The notes: generated from the letters alone by a model not told the origin. DNA of 64,000 nucleotides from Symbiodinium microadriaticum (GCA_001939145.1 LSRX01000169.1:775488-839487); one strand, 5' to 3'. Positions 9,141 to 19,499 are shown, numbered from the stretch's first letter. Numbers and translations: made by a program.

Positions 9141-9544
9141 TGATGATGATGCTTTACTACCGCTGCTACCACCACCAACCACAGCCCAGCTATCCTGGCC
9201 TTGAACTTTCGCAGGTAAATCATCTCATTCGGCGTGAGGCCTTCCTGGCTTGCTGTTTTAGGATTCTGGTTTTAGGAGTTTAGCTTAAGCGCTTGAGTGC
9301 AAAATGTTTTCAGAGTTTTGCAAAGAATTTCAAGGGAAAGGACGAAGAGTCGCTTCGCATGATACGTCTTAGGGAGTCTTGAACATCTGCAGGTACCATC
9401 AGGCCGACACTTAAGATTGGCTGGCCGTAGCCGTAATCATTCGGAAGGGGTTGAGTGCTTCTACATTGGCGGCTTCCCTCGTGCAGCTGTGAATGGGGGG
9501 GGGGGGGTATTGAAACTGAACGCGCAGCCTCGATTCAGGTGTTT

Positions 9545-9640
9545 GGGGCTTAATGCCCAACCCCTACCCCCCAAACCCTGACCCTACACTCCACCCCCCC
9601 AAACCCTGTACCCCAAACCCTAAACCCTACACCCTGAACC
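9545..9640. repeat. degenerate telomere-like array, CCCTAAA orientation
   Basis: CCCCAAACCCT words with many variants. The following 9655-9720 minus strand reads NPKLGMLTAWLEEGLLL, a weak coding candidate not annotated separately. Confidence 0.7.
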
Positions 9641-10509
9641 CCCAAAATCTTCCAAAGCAATAGGCCCTCTTCAAGCCAGGCTGTCAGCATGCCGAGCTTT
9701 GGGTTTGAAGTGCATCCTCTCCTCAGCCGCTGCCATGCACTACCACTACCCCTGAACCCAACATCCGCAAAGCTCCCTAAAGCCACCAGAAGCCCTAAAC
9801 TCCCTCAACCCCAAAACCTCAAACCCTTATAACTTATAATCCCTAAGCCCTTAATTTCACAAAGCCTCAACCCTTGAAGGAAAAACCTGGAAACCCCGCC
9901 CAGTCGAAGCCTTGAGGTAAGTCATGCTGCCGCGGTCGACATCGTAACCGACAGGGCAGTAGGTGCCTCTCTTTGGTTTCTAGAGCTTGGGCTTCGAGGC
10001 TTTGGAGTTCGGGGGGTTTTTTTTCCCTAAGCCCTAAACCCTAAACCGAGGCTGAGGGTTTAGGGTTTAGACTTCGGGTTCAGGGTGTCATAGAATTATA
10101 GAGCTTGGCCTTCGCAAGCAGAGGGGTTTATGGGCTCAAGGATCCTCAGGGGCTGCAAGGCTTTGGGCTCCTGGCTTCGGCAACTTGGGGCTTCAGGATT
10201 TTCAGGCTTTAGGGGTTTAGGGAGTTTAGGGAGTTTAGGGATTAGGATTTTGGCAAGAAGAGTAAAGTTTAGAGTTTAATTCGGTCTTTTGATGAAGCAA
10301 AGGACCAAACGCCTGAGGTTGAGAATCCGCAATTAAGGCTGCCTGTGGCAGAACAGAAGCGGGCCATTACGTCGCAGCACCAAGGCAGCTCTAAATTGCA
10401 AGCTGCGAATGGCAGCCATTTTGCAAGAACAGCTGCCGAATTCGGGTTTCGGGCTTAAGGTTCGCCTGCATCAACTAACAGGAAGAAACACTGGAAACAC
10501 AGGAAATAT

Positions 10510-10608
10510 AGGGGCCGAAATAATCACAAATACTATTTTGGGGGGGCTCCTTATTATGACTATAGTACAATATACCCGCAAAAGCATACTCTAATTATTC
10601 AGGCCCCT
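10510..10608. mobile_element. MITE-like family A
   Basis: Begins AGGGGCCGAAATAATCAC and ends CTAATTATTCAGGCCCCT, matching the terminal inverted repeat of the family. A further right end (CCCTATTCTAATGATTAAGG) at about 10670-10697 lies inside the intron of the exon at 10705-10855. Confidence 0.75.
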
Positions 10609-10704
10609 CTAATACAGTACCCTTATAGATCTCTGGAACTAGCCCTGGTAGACCCCACTTTAAGAGGAACCCTATTCTAATGATTAAGGCCCCTGTAATA
10701 GTAC

Positions 10705-10855
10705 TCAGAGTAGGATGTGGCCCCGCCTCGCTCGAGCCACGTTCGGGCATCGACTTGAACGCAGGCGGTCTCTGGGTTGCAGTCCTTGGCATAGCAGGAA
10801 AAAGTTCGAATTTGTCGAACCTCCTGCTGCAATGTTGTGGGCGGTAAAAGAACTG
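10705..10855 (-). CDS. 151-bp exon-like island, Cys-containing
   Basis: Acceptor TTTTGTTTCAG and donor TCTGA-GTACTATT. The minus-strand reading contains TLQQEVRQIRTFSCYAKDC, then NPETACVQVDARTWLERGG. It is very protein-like, with three cysteines, and suggests an extracellular or secreted segment. The longer ATG-bounded frame overlapping it is out of phase and is judged a shadow. The downstream intron begins inside MITE family A. No family is recognised. Confidence 0.55.
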
Positions 10856-11269
10856 CTGAAACAAAACTTACGCAATCCTTAGAAACTAGATTGACAGGAG
10901 CCGGTCATCCTTAATGCGAGCTAGAGCTAGTTCTGCTTGAACCAGCAGAAGGAAGTTGGCTCTGTTGCCCTCCTGGTGTCAAAAATGTGGAACAGTGGAC
11001 CTGCTGTTGAGTGTTTGACATTCAGGGTGTTGGGTTTAGGGTTTGAGTTGAGGGCTTCAGGGGTTTGCAGTCCTGGGTTCAGGGTTTAGTTCGTATGTCG
11101 GCCTGGCTGTTGAGTGCAACTTCTCCGTTACACGACAGCTTCAAACATGCATTACACCTGAAAAAGCCCCGAACCTCAAGCATCCAAAGGCCTTGAGACA
11201 TTACAGCCCCAGAATCATTATCCTAAATCACTTCGTTAATCTTCCTAAGCCCAGAAAGCCCTGCATTTT

Positions 11270-11360
11270 TCCCATGCAGCCGAGCATCCGGAATCTTGGT
11301 GTACACTTCGCACGTCCTCCCACCCACGGAGTTTCGCTTGGTCTCGATGCATCGCTTGCG
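11270..11360 (-). CDS. exon-like island, basic, Cys-containing
   Basis: Superb acceptor (CCCTCCCGTGCCTCTGCCAG). The minus-strand reading starts RKRCIETKRNSVGGRTCEVY and continues TKIPDARL, with about 73 percent G/C at third positions. The C-x13-C-x-V-Y pattern could be the C-terminal half of a PAN/Apple-type module; this is a guess. The 3-prime limit is approximate because several GT sites fit. Confidence 0.45.
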
Positions 11361-11574
11361 CTGGCAGAGGCACGGGAGGGATGCGGAGAATGTTTAACAC
11401 AGGTTCCTGAGCGACGTCTATATCTCACTAACTAACTACATGGGCCGAATTTTTGATTTGAACAGGGGTTTTGGAGATATTGCAGTTTTTTCCGAACTTC
11501 CATATTGGGTTTGGGGGTTAAGGGCTTCAGAGAAGTTGCAAGAGGGTTTGGTTTGCGCATTCCAGTAAACTGCG

Positions 11575-11739
11575 ATGCAACCTACCCGCAAGGACACCGC
11601 CAAGGGCCCCAAGCCAAAGATCTCTCGACGCTCTTGGCCTCTGCAGTTTGATCCCGCCGCCCGCCGTCTCAACAACCACTCACAAAAGTCTAGCGCTCCA
11701 AGCAACGCAAACTACAATTGGGATCCCGTCGTCCCGTGA
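11575..11739. other. 54-codon ORF, alternative reading on the minus strand
   Basis: Plus: ATG at 11575 to TGA at 11737, a basic Pro/Ser/Asn-rich peptide (RRSWPLQFDPAARRLNNHSQ). The same frame continues past the TGA for more than 80 codons of plausible sequence to about 12000. Minus: acceptor CCCAATTGTAG, reading LGALDFCEWLLRRRAAG, donor TTGCGG-GTAGGT. Neither strand can be excluded. Confidence 0.35.
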
Positions 11740-12015
11740 CGGAAGGACACCGTGACTACATCAGATTATGGGCTCATGGTCGCAATTACCAGCAACAAGC
11801 AAGGCAAGGGCCACACTAAGGAAACGCAAATCAAAGACGAGCAGGTCAAGGATAATGAGACCGGCAAAACCCCCCTCACAGCAAACGTTGCTGTGAGAAA
11901 GACTATCATAGACATATTGGTCTTAAGCGACTGTTTCTGCAAGAAGCAAATGACCCAAAACATAAGTACAACAATTCTACACCCTGCACCCCTTGCATAA
12001 AGGCCTCGAGTATGG

Positions 12016-12150
12016 CTAGGATGGTAGGATTTCTGGGTAACCCTGATCGTATCCCTTGTAGACCTCTTCAAGCGTGCCGAGGCCCACCCGGCGCCGGGAG
12101 TCATACACATACGCCGAGCAGCTGGGTCGGCTCCTGCATGTCCGGGAACC
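12016..12150 (-). CDS. exon-like island, Cys/Tyr-containing
   Basis: The minus-strand reading contains TCRSRPSCSAYVYDSRRRVG, then LGTLEEVYKGYDQGYPEI, ending at a TAG at 12016. Third positions are about 73 percent G/C. C-x5-C-x-A-Y-x-Y is compatible with the core of PAN-type domains, like the islands at 1359 and 11270. The upstream part of the same open frame is ATAC microsatellite and is not coding. Confidence 0.45.
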   Translation of the reverse strand, partial: GSRTCRSRPSCSAYVYDSRRRVGLGTLEEVYKGYDQGYPEILPS

Positions 12151-12186
12151 CTCCAAATTCCAAGCAACCCAACGTCTAATATATGT

Positions 12187-12465
12187 GTGTGCGTGTCTGT
12201 ATGGTATGGTAGGTTGTATGCATGTACGTATGTACGTATGTACGTATGTACGCATGTACGCATGTATGTATGTATGTATGTATGTATGTATGTATGTATG
12301 TATGTNATATGTATATACGCATGTGTGTACATATATATATATATATATGTATATATATATGCTTTTCTAATGTATGTATGTATGTATGTATGTATGTATG
12401 TATGTATGTATGTATGTATGTATGTATGTATGTATGTATGTATGCATGCATGTGTATATACATAT
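12187..12465. repeat. TATG/CATA tetranucleotide and TA microsatellite
   Basis: Long TATG runs interrupted by TATATA and an N at 12306. All long ORFs here are repeat translations. Confidence 0.95.
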
Positions 12466-12639
12466 GTATCTCTATCTATCTCTCTCTCACTCTCTTGGCA
12501 ATACATGCCTCCGGAAGAAGACAGGAAGATAGCGAACAAAGAACCTTCCGTACCTTCCGATTCCACGTTGAGAAGAGGCTTGCTGATTCCAAAGCAGCCA
12601 GAAGGCCAAGGCACAAACTGCAGATATCCCGACACCCTA

Positions 12640-12960
12640 AACACCAAAGCCTAAGCGTGCAGAATGAGCCGATCCGCTCATGCACTTCCACGCCTCTTTC
12701 CAGTGCAAAGCAACCCTTTTCAAGATGTGATGGGCTTGCCTCACAGCATCCTCGGAACTCTTCTGTTTCTGAGAGCTCTGCTTCGATGTTCTTCAGCAGA
12801 TTCTCAATCAGAGCCGGGCTGCTCGCCGAGCTCCCTTTGCGCCATCCCGAGCCCTGTTTGCTGCACATCTGCAAGGGTCTCAAGTTGGGCGGCCGTGAGC
12901 ATCAAGAACTCCAAGCTCTTGCCCAGCTAGTCGATGCACCCACCCTTCTCGCACTTGTCC
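12640..12960 (-). pseudogene. helical coding-like segment with stop and frame break
   Basis: One minus-strand frame reads GKSLEFLMLTAAQLETLADV and on to AQRELGEQPG (about 79 percent G/C third positions). The frame is interrupted upstream by an in-frame TAG at 12927-12929, before which it reads PKDKCEKGGCID. Downstream, coding character passes to another frame (LIENLLKNIEAELSETEEF). This could be exons of the solenoid-like gene upstream, or a decayed gene. No clean splice pair resolves the frame change. Confidence 0.35.
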
Positions 12961-13082
12961 TTCGGATCGGGAGTTTAGCCGACGTCCTCACAAGATGAAG
13001 CGCTCATCTCGCAGGGCTACGCAGGGTTGCAAGGGGTCAGGGTCCGGAAAGGAAGCGGCGGTCCTGGAGTGCACCGTCTTAC

Positions 13083-14093
13083 TGCTGCACTTGTCGCACG
13101 CATCGGCGCGACCACGTTCGATCAAAAGCCCAGCGCTCGCCAGTGTAGACCCAGTATGAAGACTGCAGCGGAAGCAGATACGGGCGGATCCAAAGGTCGG
13201 GGCACACCGAGCTGAGGTGACGGATTCTGCGATCCGCGGTTCCCCAAATCTCGGGGCACACCGCGGCGAGGGCACGGAGTCTGCATTGATCCTCATCTGT
13301 CTGGGCCATCATCAGTGCTTGCTTGCACTCCTCACGGAACGGGCCCAGATCATGGCAGTGTACCAGGGCTGCGCACGCATAGTACAATTGCTCGTGATCG
13401 CCGGTCCGCAGCCACTGAATGAGGAACCTAATGAAGATGTGCCGAAGTTCCTTTACGCCGGAACTCACCGCCTCAGCTGCGAAGTTAGCCATCACGAAGG
13501 TGGAGGCTGTGTGTCCCACATCGTCAGTGGCTGTGTCTGCACAGTGCTTCTGCAGTGCCTGCACAAGCTGCAGCACGGTGTTCGGGCTTTGCACGAACCA
13601 ATGTCCGAAATGGCATAGCAGCACGTTCATGCCAATCTGCGAGGCATCGCCAATTAGTGCGGGGTCGCGAAGGTAGTGCTCGAAGCCAATAATCTTCTCT
13701 ATTTTCTCTGGCTGGAAGATTGACATGATGTGCGCGGCAAAATCCATTGACACGTCGGCTCTCCGGTCAACGGCACGAAGAGATGCGAAATCGAAGACTG
13801 TGAGGAATTTGGGCCACGTCTTTCAGCATGAACTCTGGTAACAACACATCATCTCGGTCCTCATCCGTACCCGAACACACTGTGGATGGTGTGTCCGCCA
13901 TTCTCTGTAGAACTGTGAGCTTGCGCGGCGTACAGATCGCGACATCACCCAGCTGCGATTGCACGCGTGGAGTTTCCGCATCAATCCAAGAAACGACCTC
14001 TTCAGCTGAATTGTCAACTGAGGGACAGCAGCCTGAAGCCAGCGCATCGTACACGTTGCTTGCAAACTGGACGACTGCCGCCCACGTGTCCAT
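13083..14093 (-). CDS. alpha-solenoid-like protein, two exons
   Basis: The largest coding block in the window. Exon 1 runs from an ATG at 14093 (GCCATGG context) to a donor TCGG-GTACGG at 13871. Exon 2 runs from an acceptor CCTCACAG at 13797 to a donor GCAGCA-GTAAGACG at 13083. The 73-bp intron joins the two frames in phase. The protein (about 310 residues as drawn) is rich in amphipathic helices, for example PEKIEKIIGFEHYLRDP, NVLLCHFGHWFVQSPNTVL and RFLIQWLRTGDHEQLYYA, resembling HEAT/ARM-type repeats by eye. No specific family or catalytic motif is recognised. Near its end the sequence AVCPEIWG / SVCPDLWI shows a 54-bp internal duplication. Further exons upstream or downstream are possible. 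Confidence 0.55.
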
Positions 14094-14533
14094 GGCCCAA
14101 AGGAGACACCCAGCGACAGAGGAGTTAGAGCTGAAAGCTTCAAGTCGCGACGACAAGACTCGTCAAGTCATGATTGCAGTGGTATTTTGACAGATGTGCA
14201 GCACATTCCCATAGTTTCAGAGTGAGCTGTACAGCCAACACCTCAGGGTTTAGCCGGCATAGCCTGAGGATCCAGGCTCCTAACTCCTAAACCATCCTGA
14301 TCAAAAGCATCCGAACTCACACCAAAACACGCATCTTCAGCCGAAGCTGCATACCCTTATCCTGAACATGAAGACCTTGGCACCCCTCAAACCATGAACA
14401 CCAACACAGCCACGTGACATAGACCTTGACATGCTCGATATTCAGACAAGGGTTGTTATTAGGGTTTTGAGGGGATACACTGTAAATCCACGATCCGATC
14501 TCATCCAATCCCCATTCCTGCTGCACGTGATAT

Positions 14534-14643
14534 AGGGGCCTTGAATAATTAGAAATTAGAATGGGGTTTGGGGGTTCCTTATTAATACCTAGAGTCATCG
14601 TATAAGGTACGCCAAAACCCTAGTCGAATTTCTAGAGGCCCCT
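14534..14643. mobile_element. MITE-like family A
   Basis: Starts AGGGGCCTTGAATAATTAGA, contains GTTTGGGGGTTCCTTATTAA and ends AGAGGCCCCT. It lies immediately downstream of the donor of the 14646-14747 exon on the minus strand. Confidence 0.75.
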
Positions 14644-14645
14644 AC

Positions 14646-14747
14646 AGCAACGGGGCGCCTGCACCAGTGCTGGCATTGCGCCCGATTCTTCACCTTCTTG
14701 CTTGCCGGCTGCTGGCCGCAACGAATCTTCTCCTGAGGCCCCAGCAG
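14646..14747 (-). CDS. 102-bp exon-like island, disordered
   Basis: Acceptor TTGTCTTGTTGCTTGCAG (strong pyrimidine tract) and donor GTTGCT-GTAGGG, which is the first base of the MITE-like element beside it. The reading is Ala/Gly/Glu-rich (GASGEDSLRPAAGKQEGEES), so probably a disordered linker. The plus-strand frame is hydrophobic and lacks good splice sites. Confidence 0.45.
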
Positions 14748-14804
14748 CTGCAAGCAACAAGACAAGAAACCTCAGAACCCGTTGGACCCCGGTCGAAACC
14801 TAAC

Positions 14805-15035
14805 CTAAACCCCAAGCCCCAAAGTCCTAAACCCCAAGCCCCAAAGTCCTAAACCCCTAAACCCCGAAACCTTAAACCCCGAAACACGAACACTGCGGGT
14901 ATGCCGAATACGTCATACGGAACCTGAGAGTCTACAGCAAGCACCAAACTCGCAAGCCTCACAAGGCTCCAGGGGATTTAGGGTTTAGGGTTTAGGGCTT
15001 AGAGTTTAGGGGTTTCTAGTTTAGGGTTTAGGGTA
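14805..15035. repeat. telomere-like arrays of opposite orientation
   Basis: CCCTAAA-type words at 14805-14890 and TTTAGGG at 14972-15033, with a non-repeat spacer that shows no coding signal. Confidence 0.8.
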
Positions 15036-15209
15036 ATATCGAGGCCTTCATAACATGAACGGGGCTTTGGGGTATGGTAGACAATGACTATAATCATGCG
15101 AACGTCCCCAAAGTCATCACAGAACGGATCCTCAATCCCACCTACCTTCATCCTACGGCTGTGACGCTCCCGAAAGCCCCCCGAAACCGTCTTCAGAAGG
15201 GCTTGAGAT

Positions 15210-15307
15210 TCAGTTGACGACGTCCGATCCGAGCCGATCCAGGTGCTTAGTGACTTCTTCCATTGCCGCCAGAGGGTCTCCCTTGTGGTTCACTATCGGC
15301 CCGCACG
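15210..15307 (-). CDS. terminal exon-like island, possible zinc-binding
   Basis: The minus-strand reading contains CGPIVNHKGDPLAAMEEVTK and ends LDRLGSDVVN at a TGA (15210-15212), with about 64 percent G/C third positions. If the frame is extended one codon group upstream it gives VCQACG, a C-x2-C pair that with the later His could be a zinc site. The resemblance to LUC7-type C-x-x-CG segments is weak and not claimed. Confidence 0.5.
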
Positions 15308-15679
15308 CTTGGCAAACCGGCAAACAAAATACGATCATGAGAATGAGGAACTACACAAAATAGCATTGCTGCTTATAAAGGCAAAGTAACCTCCAAACTC
15401 TAGCTCCAAACCCTAGATCCCTCTTTAGGATCCCAAAAACAGAGGCTCTGGCTTCCCTAAACCTTGGGTACTGCCCCCATACAGTAACCGTCTATGATAG
15501 GGCTATTATCAAGGGCCTTATATATCCATATTATGAATATTGTCCAACTGTTACTGAGTGGGGGGGGCAGTATCCAACCTAAACCCAGATCCCTGGGCCT
15601 TGACCCAGCACGTGGTATCCGTGATCACGATGTTCATTTTTGAAGTGAGCGGCTTGAAATCCTGGGCAGCCCACCCTGC

Positions 15680-16150
15680 TCCTCAACCCTAAACCCCTAA
15701 ACCCCTAAAATCCTAAACCCCTAAACCCTAAACCCCTAAACCCTAAACCCCTAAACCCCTAAACCCCTAAACCCCTAGAGCTCTGGCATGATAACCTACA
15801 AGCGACTCACTGAACCCTACGGGCCTCAAACCTTCAATCCTAATTAAACCCTACAGGCTTACATTTTTCTAAAGCCTCGAACCTAAACCCCTAAACCCTA
15901 ACCCCTAAACCCCTAAACCCTAACCCCTAAACCCATAAAACCCTAAAACCCTAAAACCCAAACCCCTACCTAAACCCTCAACCCCTAAACCCTCAGCCCC
16001 GACAGAAACTCTAAACCCTAAACCCAAGCCTAAACTTCATATACACCTCTGAGCCTCCAGACCCAAAGCCCCAAACGGTTTGTATAGGGTTTAGGGTTTA
16101 GGGGTTAGGGGTTTAGGGGTTTAGGGGTTTAGGTTTTAGGGTTTAGGGTT
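15680..16150. repeat. long telomere-like cluster
   Basis: CCCTAAAC arrays at 15685-15778 and 15880-16030, then TTTAGGG at 16086-16151, ending at an N. The 15310-15680 stretch holds degenerate repeat and no gene signal. Confidence 0.9.
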
Positions 16151-16479
16151 TNCTTCTTCTTCAAGCAGATCTCCGGCCCTCAAGTGCATCCACCCCAAAC
16201 CTCCGTAGCTGAGTATTTACATATAAGCTTTGACCTGTCTTGCTAGGCTTTCCAGGGTTGGGCACTCTTTATGGCAAAGGTCCTAGAGAGAATTCAAACT
16301 CGAAGAAACCCTGAGCGAGTTTCAAGAAGCAGAGAACCTCGATATAGAACTTTAAACAGCAGGGTTCTTACTGCGATTCATACGCCTATATGTTTCAAAG
16401 CCTTTACAAACCCGACAAGACAATCCAAACTCACACAAAAAATTCACACCGGTAATTTTGAGGCCCCCAAGGCTTTTGA

Positions 16480-16591
16480 AACAACATCCTTTTGTAAGCT
16501 GCCGCCAGGTCGCCGAATCCGGGAAGACGCCTACAATGCGGCACTTCAGCTCCAGCTTCACCACCTCAGCCGTGAGAGGCGCTCGCGACAT
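16480..16591 (-). CDS. first exon with ATG, unknown protein
   Basis: ATG at 16591 in a CCGCCATGTCG context opens a minus-strand frame reading MSRAPLTAEVVKLELKCRIV and GVFPDSATWRQL, with about 76 percent G/C at third positions. The start was chosen because it is the first in-frame ATG and the bias begins there. The donor may be CGCATT-GTAGGC or further on; coding bias fades after about 16490. Function unknown. Confidence 0.5.
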
Positions 16592-17136
16592 GGCGGTTTC
16601 AGATAAGAAGGAACCCGAACCAAGACATGCACATGTGCATAGAAACTATGAATACCCATAGGCTCCTTAGTAGATCCTTATTACTTTATAGGATCCTAAA
16701 TACCAGCCACAAAAAGGAACAGTAGCCTATGGGTATGGACATGGAAATAGATAAAGACATGGATTTGGATGTAGATATAGATGTAGGTAGACCCGAAGGT
16801 ACCCCAACACGGAACCGCAAGCTGGGTACCCCGAATTTCAAGAACCCCCCAACGTTGCCCCACACCCCACATCTCGGCCATCCGCATCCTCACAGCCCCC
16901 GAACTTCCCCGACCCAGTCGGGACGCCACGCGGCCGAGAATCTCAAAGGTGGAATCACAAGGGGCTTTAGAAGGGCTTGCTTCAAGGATCTCCGAGGGCT
17001 ATAAAGGAAGGTATAAGGAATCCTCTCCCTGCGTGAGCATTTCAGGTGGTAGCACAGGCTTATCTAAAATATTTTTATCATTAATAATATATTTTTAATA
17101 TTTTTAATCCTGGGGCGGGGGGTACATCTTCCTGCC

Positions 17137-17538
17137 ATGTTCATTGGTGCCAATCCCTTCGCCAACAACGCTGGTACCATTCCTCGCGACTCGCAGCTGC
17201 CCTCCCGTCGTCCCTTTGTCAGCCTAGCTTGTGAACGCGAGCAACAAGGACAGCAGTGTGACACCCCAGCAAAACCGAACGCCAGAGGAATAGCACCGAT
17301 GGAAGGCCATGACACCCGAGATCGAGATATGCCCAGAGAAGCGACGAGCTCGACTCTTACATCCCTGCCAATCCTAGAACAAGGGCAAGGGCCCACCCAC
17401 CTCGGCATTGGGCTTACCGGCCACCAGAGTTTGAAACTTTCAATCCTACAGCCCGTCTTTTGCGACCACGCAAGGGATCAAGGGACCTACTATGTAGATT
17501 TACAGTGCCTTACAAGGGCTCAACAAGGGCTTCATTAA
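17137..17538 (+). CDS. 133-codon ORF, unknown protein
   Basis: ATG at 17137 to TAA at 17538 on the plus strand. The reading is hydrophilic and varied (FIGANPFANNAGTIPRDSQL, then TDHQ-poor, Arg/Asp-rich GHDTRDRDMPREATS), not repeat-like. It is one of the longest non-repeat frames here, but third-position bias is modest, and the minus strand also has an open frame. It may be an unspliced overlap of an exon with flanking DNA. Confidence 0.35.
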   Translation: MFIGANPFANNAGTIPRDSQLPSRRPFVSLACEREQQGQQCDTPAKPNARGIAPMEGHDTRDRDMPREATSSTLTSLPILEQGQGPTHLGIGLTGHQSLKLSILQPVFCDHARDQGTYYVDLQCLTRAQQGLH

Positions 17539-17644
17539 GGGTCTTGCAGTATGCTTAGGACCCAGGAGCTCAGCAAGAGGACCGGGTAGCTACATCCTGT
17601 TTGGCACCAACTACCATACTCACAACATCTTACAACCACGAGCC

Positions 17645-17735
17645 GCGGAGCTCTAAACCCTAAACCCTGAACCCCTAAACCCTAAACCCCTAAACCTAAA
17701 CCCCTAAACCCCGAAACCCTAAACCCTAAACTGGA
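17645..17735. repeat. interstitial telomere-like array, CCCTAAA orientation
   Basis: CCCTAAACCC words with variants. Confidence 0.85.
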
Positions 17736-17852
17736 GTAAGCCCGACCCAGTGGGACGAAGTGGCACTGCCATCTTGCTCGCTGCCCATGGCATCGAAGAC
17801 GCGAGCCTGAGACTGTCTCCATCGGGTCATGTGACCTTTCAGAACCCGAAAA

Positions 17853-18053
17853 TTATGGTATACATTCCTTACTATGGTGTATATTCCTTATTATCGTATA
17901 TATTTTTTTTATTGTGGTGTATATTCCTTGTTATGGTATATATTCCTTATTATGGTGTATATTCCTTATTATGGCACAAAATGCCTTATCATGGTATATA
18001 TTCCTTATTATGGTGTGTATTCCTTGTTATGGTATATATTCCTTAGTATGGTA
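17853..18053. repeat. AT-rich tandem repeat, about 20-bp unit
   Basis: About ten copies of a unit like TATGGTGTATATTCCTTAT. The overlapping ORFs that translate as repeated YIPYYGVYSLL are products of the repeat. Confidence 0.9.
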
Positions 18054-18196
18054 GGGTTTAGTTGCTCTTTTTCCCCCCGCCGTCCAGCCAGACAAGAAAT
18101 TGGGGTTTGGAGTTTGGGGGTTTAGGGTACGTCTAGGATGGACGTCTGTGGAAGTCCTTATCAAGTAGGGGTCCCCCATCGAGGCAACTAGGCACC

Positions 18197-18568
18197 TTAA
18201 ACCCTGCTGTAAACCTTTTTTTGCCTACCATAAACGAGACCAGAAGAGCTCAGACTACAGTAGAGTCCCGATGAGACGTGTTTTGGGTTTAGGGTTCCCT
18301 AAACCCTAAAGCCTAAACCCCTCGGACTGGAGTCTCACAAAGTTGAAGCTCACGGTCTCTTTGGGGTTTCGGCCACGCGGCGGGCGCGAAAGGTCCGCGG
18401 AAACTGAAGCGGCTTGGACTACCATGTGTCGTGAATCACCCCCCAAAGCCTAAACCCTAAACCCTAAACCCTACCCACCCTCGTAGTTAATATTACAGAG
18501 CCGATCAGCAGCCAAGCGACGAAGGAAGGTCCGGTGTTCAGACTCAGCTGACCATTCGACTGCAGCTC
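18197..18568 (-). CDS. three-exon gene end with telomere-repeat introns
   Basis: Exon A (18568-18475) follows acceptor CCCCTGCAG and contains a hydrophobic stretch (SFVAWLLIGSVILTT), possibly a membrane segment. Its donor is GTGG-GTAGGGTTTAGGG. Exon B (18418-18319) reads QAASVSADLSRPPRGRNPKE, then VSFNFVRLQSEG, and its donor is GAGGG-GTTTAGG. Exon C (18254-18197) reads LSSSGLVYGRQKKVYSRV to a TAA. Both junctions agree in phase: G plus TC gives Val, and GG plus T gives Gly. The introns are 56 and 64 bp and begin with TTTAGGG units. The 5-prime end is not seen; the open frame extends to 18658. Product unknown. Confidence 0.6.
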
Positions 18569-18849
18569 CTGCAGGGGCCCTGGTTGAGATTCTATGAGTC
18601 TAGAAGTATTGTACGTGTAGCAAGACAAAATATCATCTCTGTACAGCCCACATCTCACCCGCTTTCTAAGTCCCGTGCTCCTTTAAGTAGCGGTATGATG
18701 TAAACCCTAAGCCCTAAGCCCTATTTACCCTTTCACCGGCTTCCTTGTGCAGGCACCTAACGCAAATCCCCGTGCACACGCCTCGTTGCAGGAGGAAACC
18801 CAGTTCGATCAAGCTGCTACCAGTAAACAGTATCCCCTTACTGTCCTCC

Positions 18850-18960
18850 CTGAACCCTAAGCCTTACTGTAACCCCTAGTGTCATGCTACATATCAACTT
18901 ACTGCCCCTACCCCCAAACCCTAAGCCCTAAACCCTAAACCCTAAACCCTAAACCCAAAC
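18850..18960. repeat. telomere-like array, CCCTAAA orientation
   Basis: CCCTAAAC words between two copies of the motif CCTTACTGTAACCCCTA. Confidence 0.85.
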
Positions 18961-19499
18961 TCTAAGCCTTACTGTAACCCCTACTGTCATGCCACGTCAA
19001 AAACACAAAAACACCGCTCCAAGTAAGACCCCGAAACTTGTTGCCGCGCGGTAGTCGGCTTAGGCTTTCAAAACCTTAGGGTAGGGTTTAGGGTTTAGGG
19101 TCTAGGGTTTAGGGTTTAGGGCTTAGGGCTTAGGGCTTAGGGCTTAGGGTTTAGGGTTTAGGGTTTTGGGTTGAGGGTTTTGGGTTGAGGTTTAGTGCCG
19201 CTCCTGAAGGGTTTCAGCGCGACGTGTCAATGAGCATACATCTCAAACCCTCAAGCCTAAAATCGAAACCGTTGAAGCGTTCCATTTTCGTCCGCCCCGC
19301 TCAGCCCCCGTCGCACCCTCCTGCACAGAGGACACCCCTCAATCCTTCAAGCGGAAGCCGAAACCCCAAGTCTTCCCTCAAAGCCCCAAGACCCATGCAC
19401 CCCTTGTAGTAAGACGTATACCCTAAACCCTAAACCCTAAACCCATAGAACCCTGAGAGTGCACATATCATAGAAACCCTTACAGAACACTTATAGAAC

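Noticed and set aside
9050-9283. Leu-rich membrane protein from the CTG/ACT tract
   Set aside because: The hydrophobic residues come only from the triplets; the short unique end reads into a donor, but lacks other support.
10406-10426. GGCAGCCATTTTGCAAG, similar to the dinoflagellate spliced-leader word AGCCATTTTGGCTCAAG
   Set aside because: A gap of three bases is needed and there is no tandem relict leader or adjacent cDNA-like sequence; too weak to claim retroposed mRNA.
12176-12463. Long open frames of alternating Tyr/Ile/His/Thr or Cys/Met/Tyr/Val (also at 27.3, 48.6, 53.3 and 55.7 kb)
   Set aside because: Translations of ATAC/TATG microsatellites.
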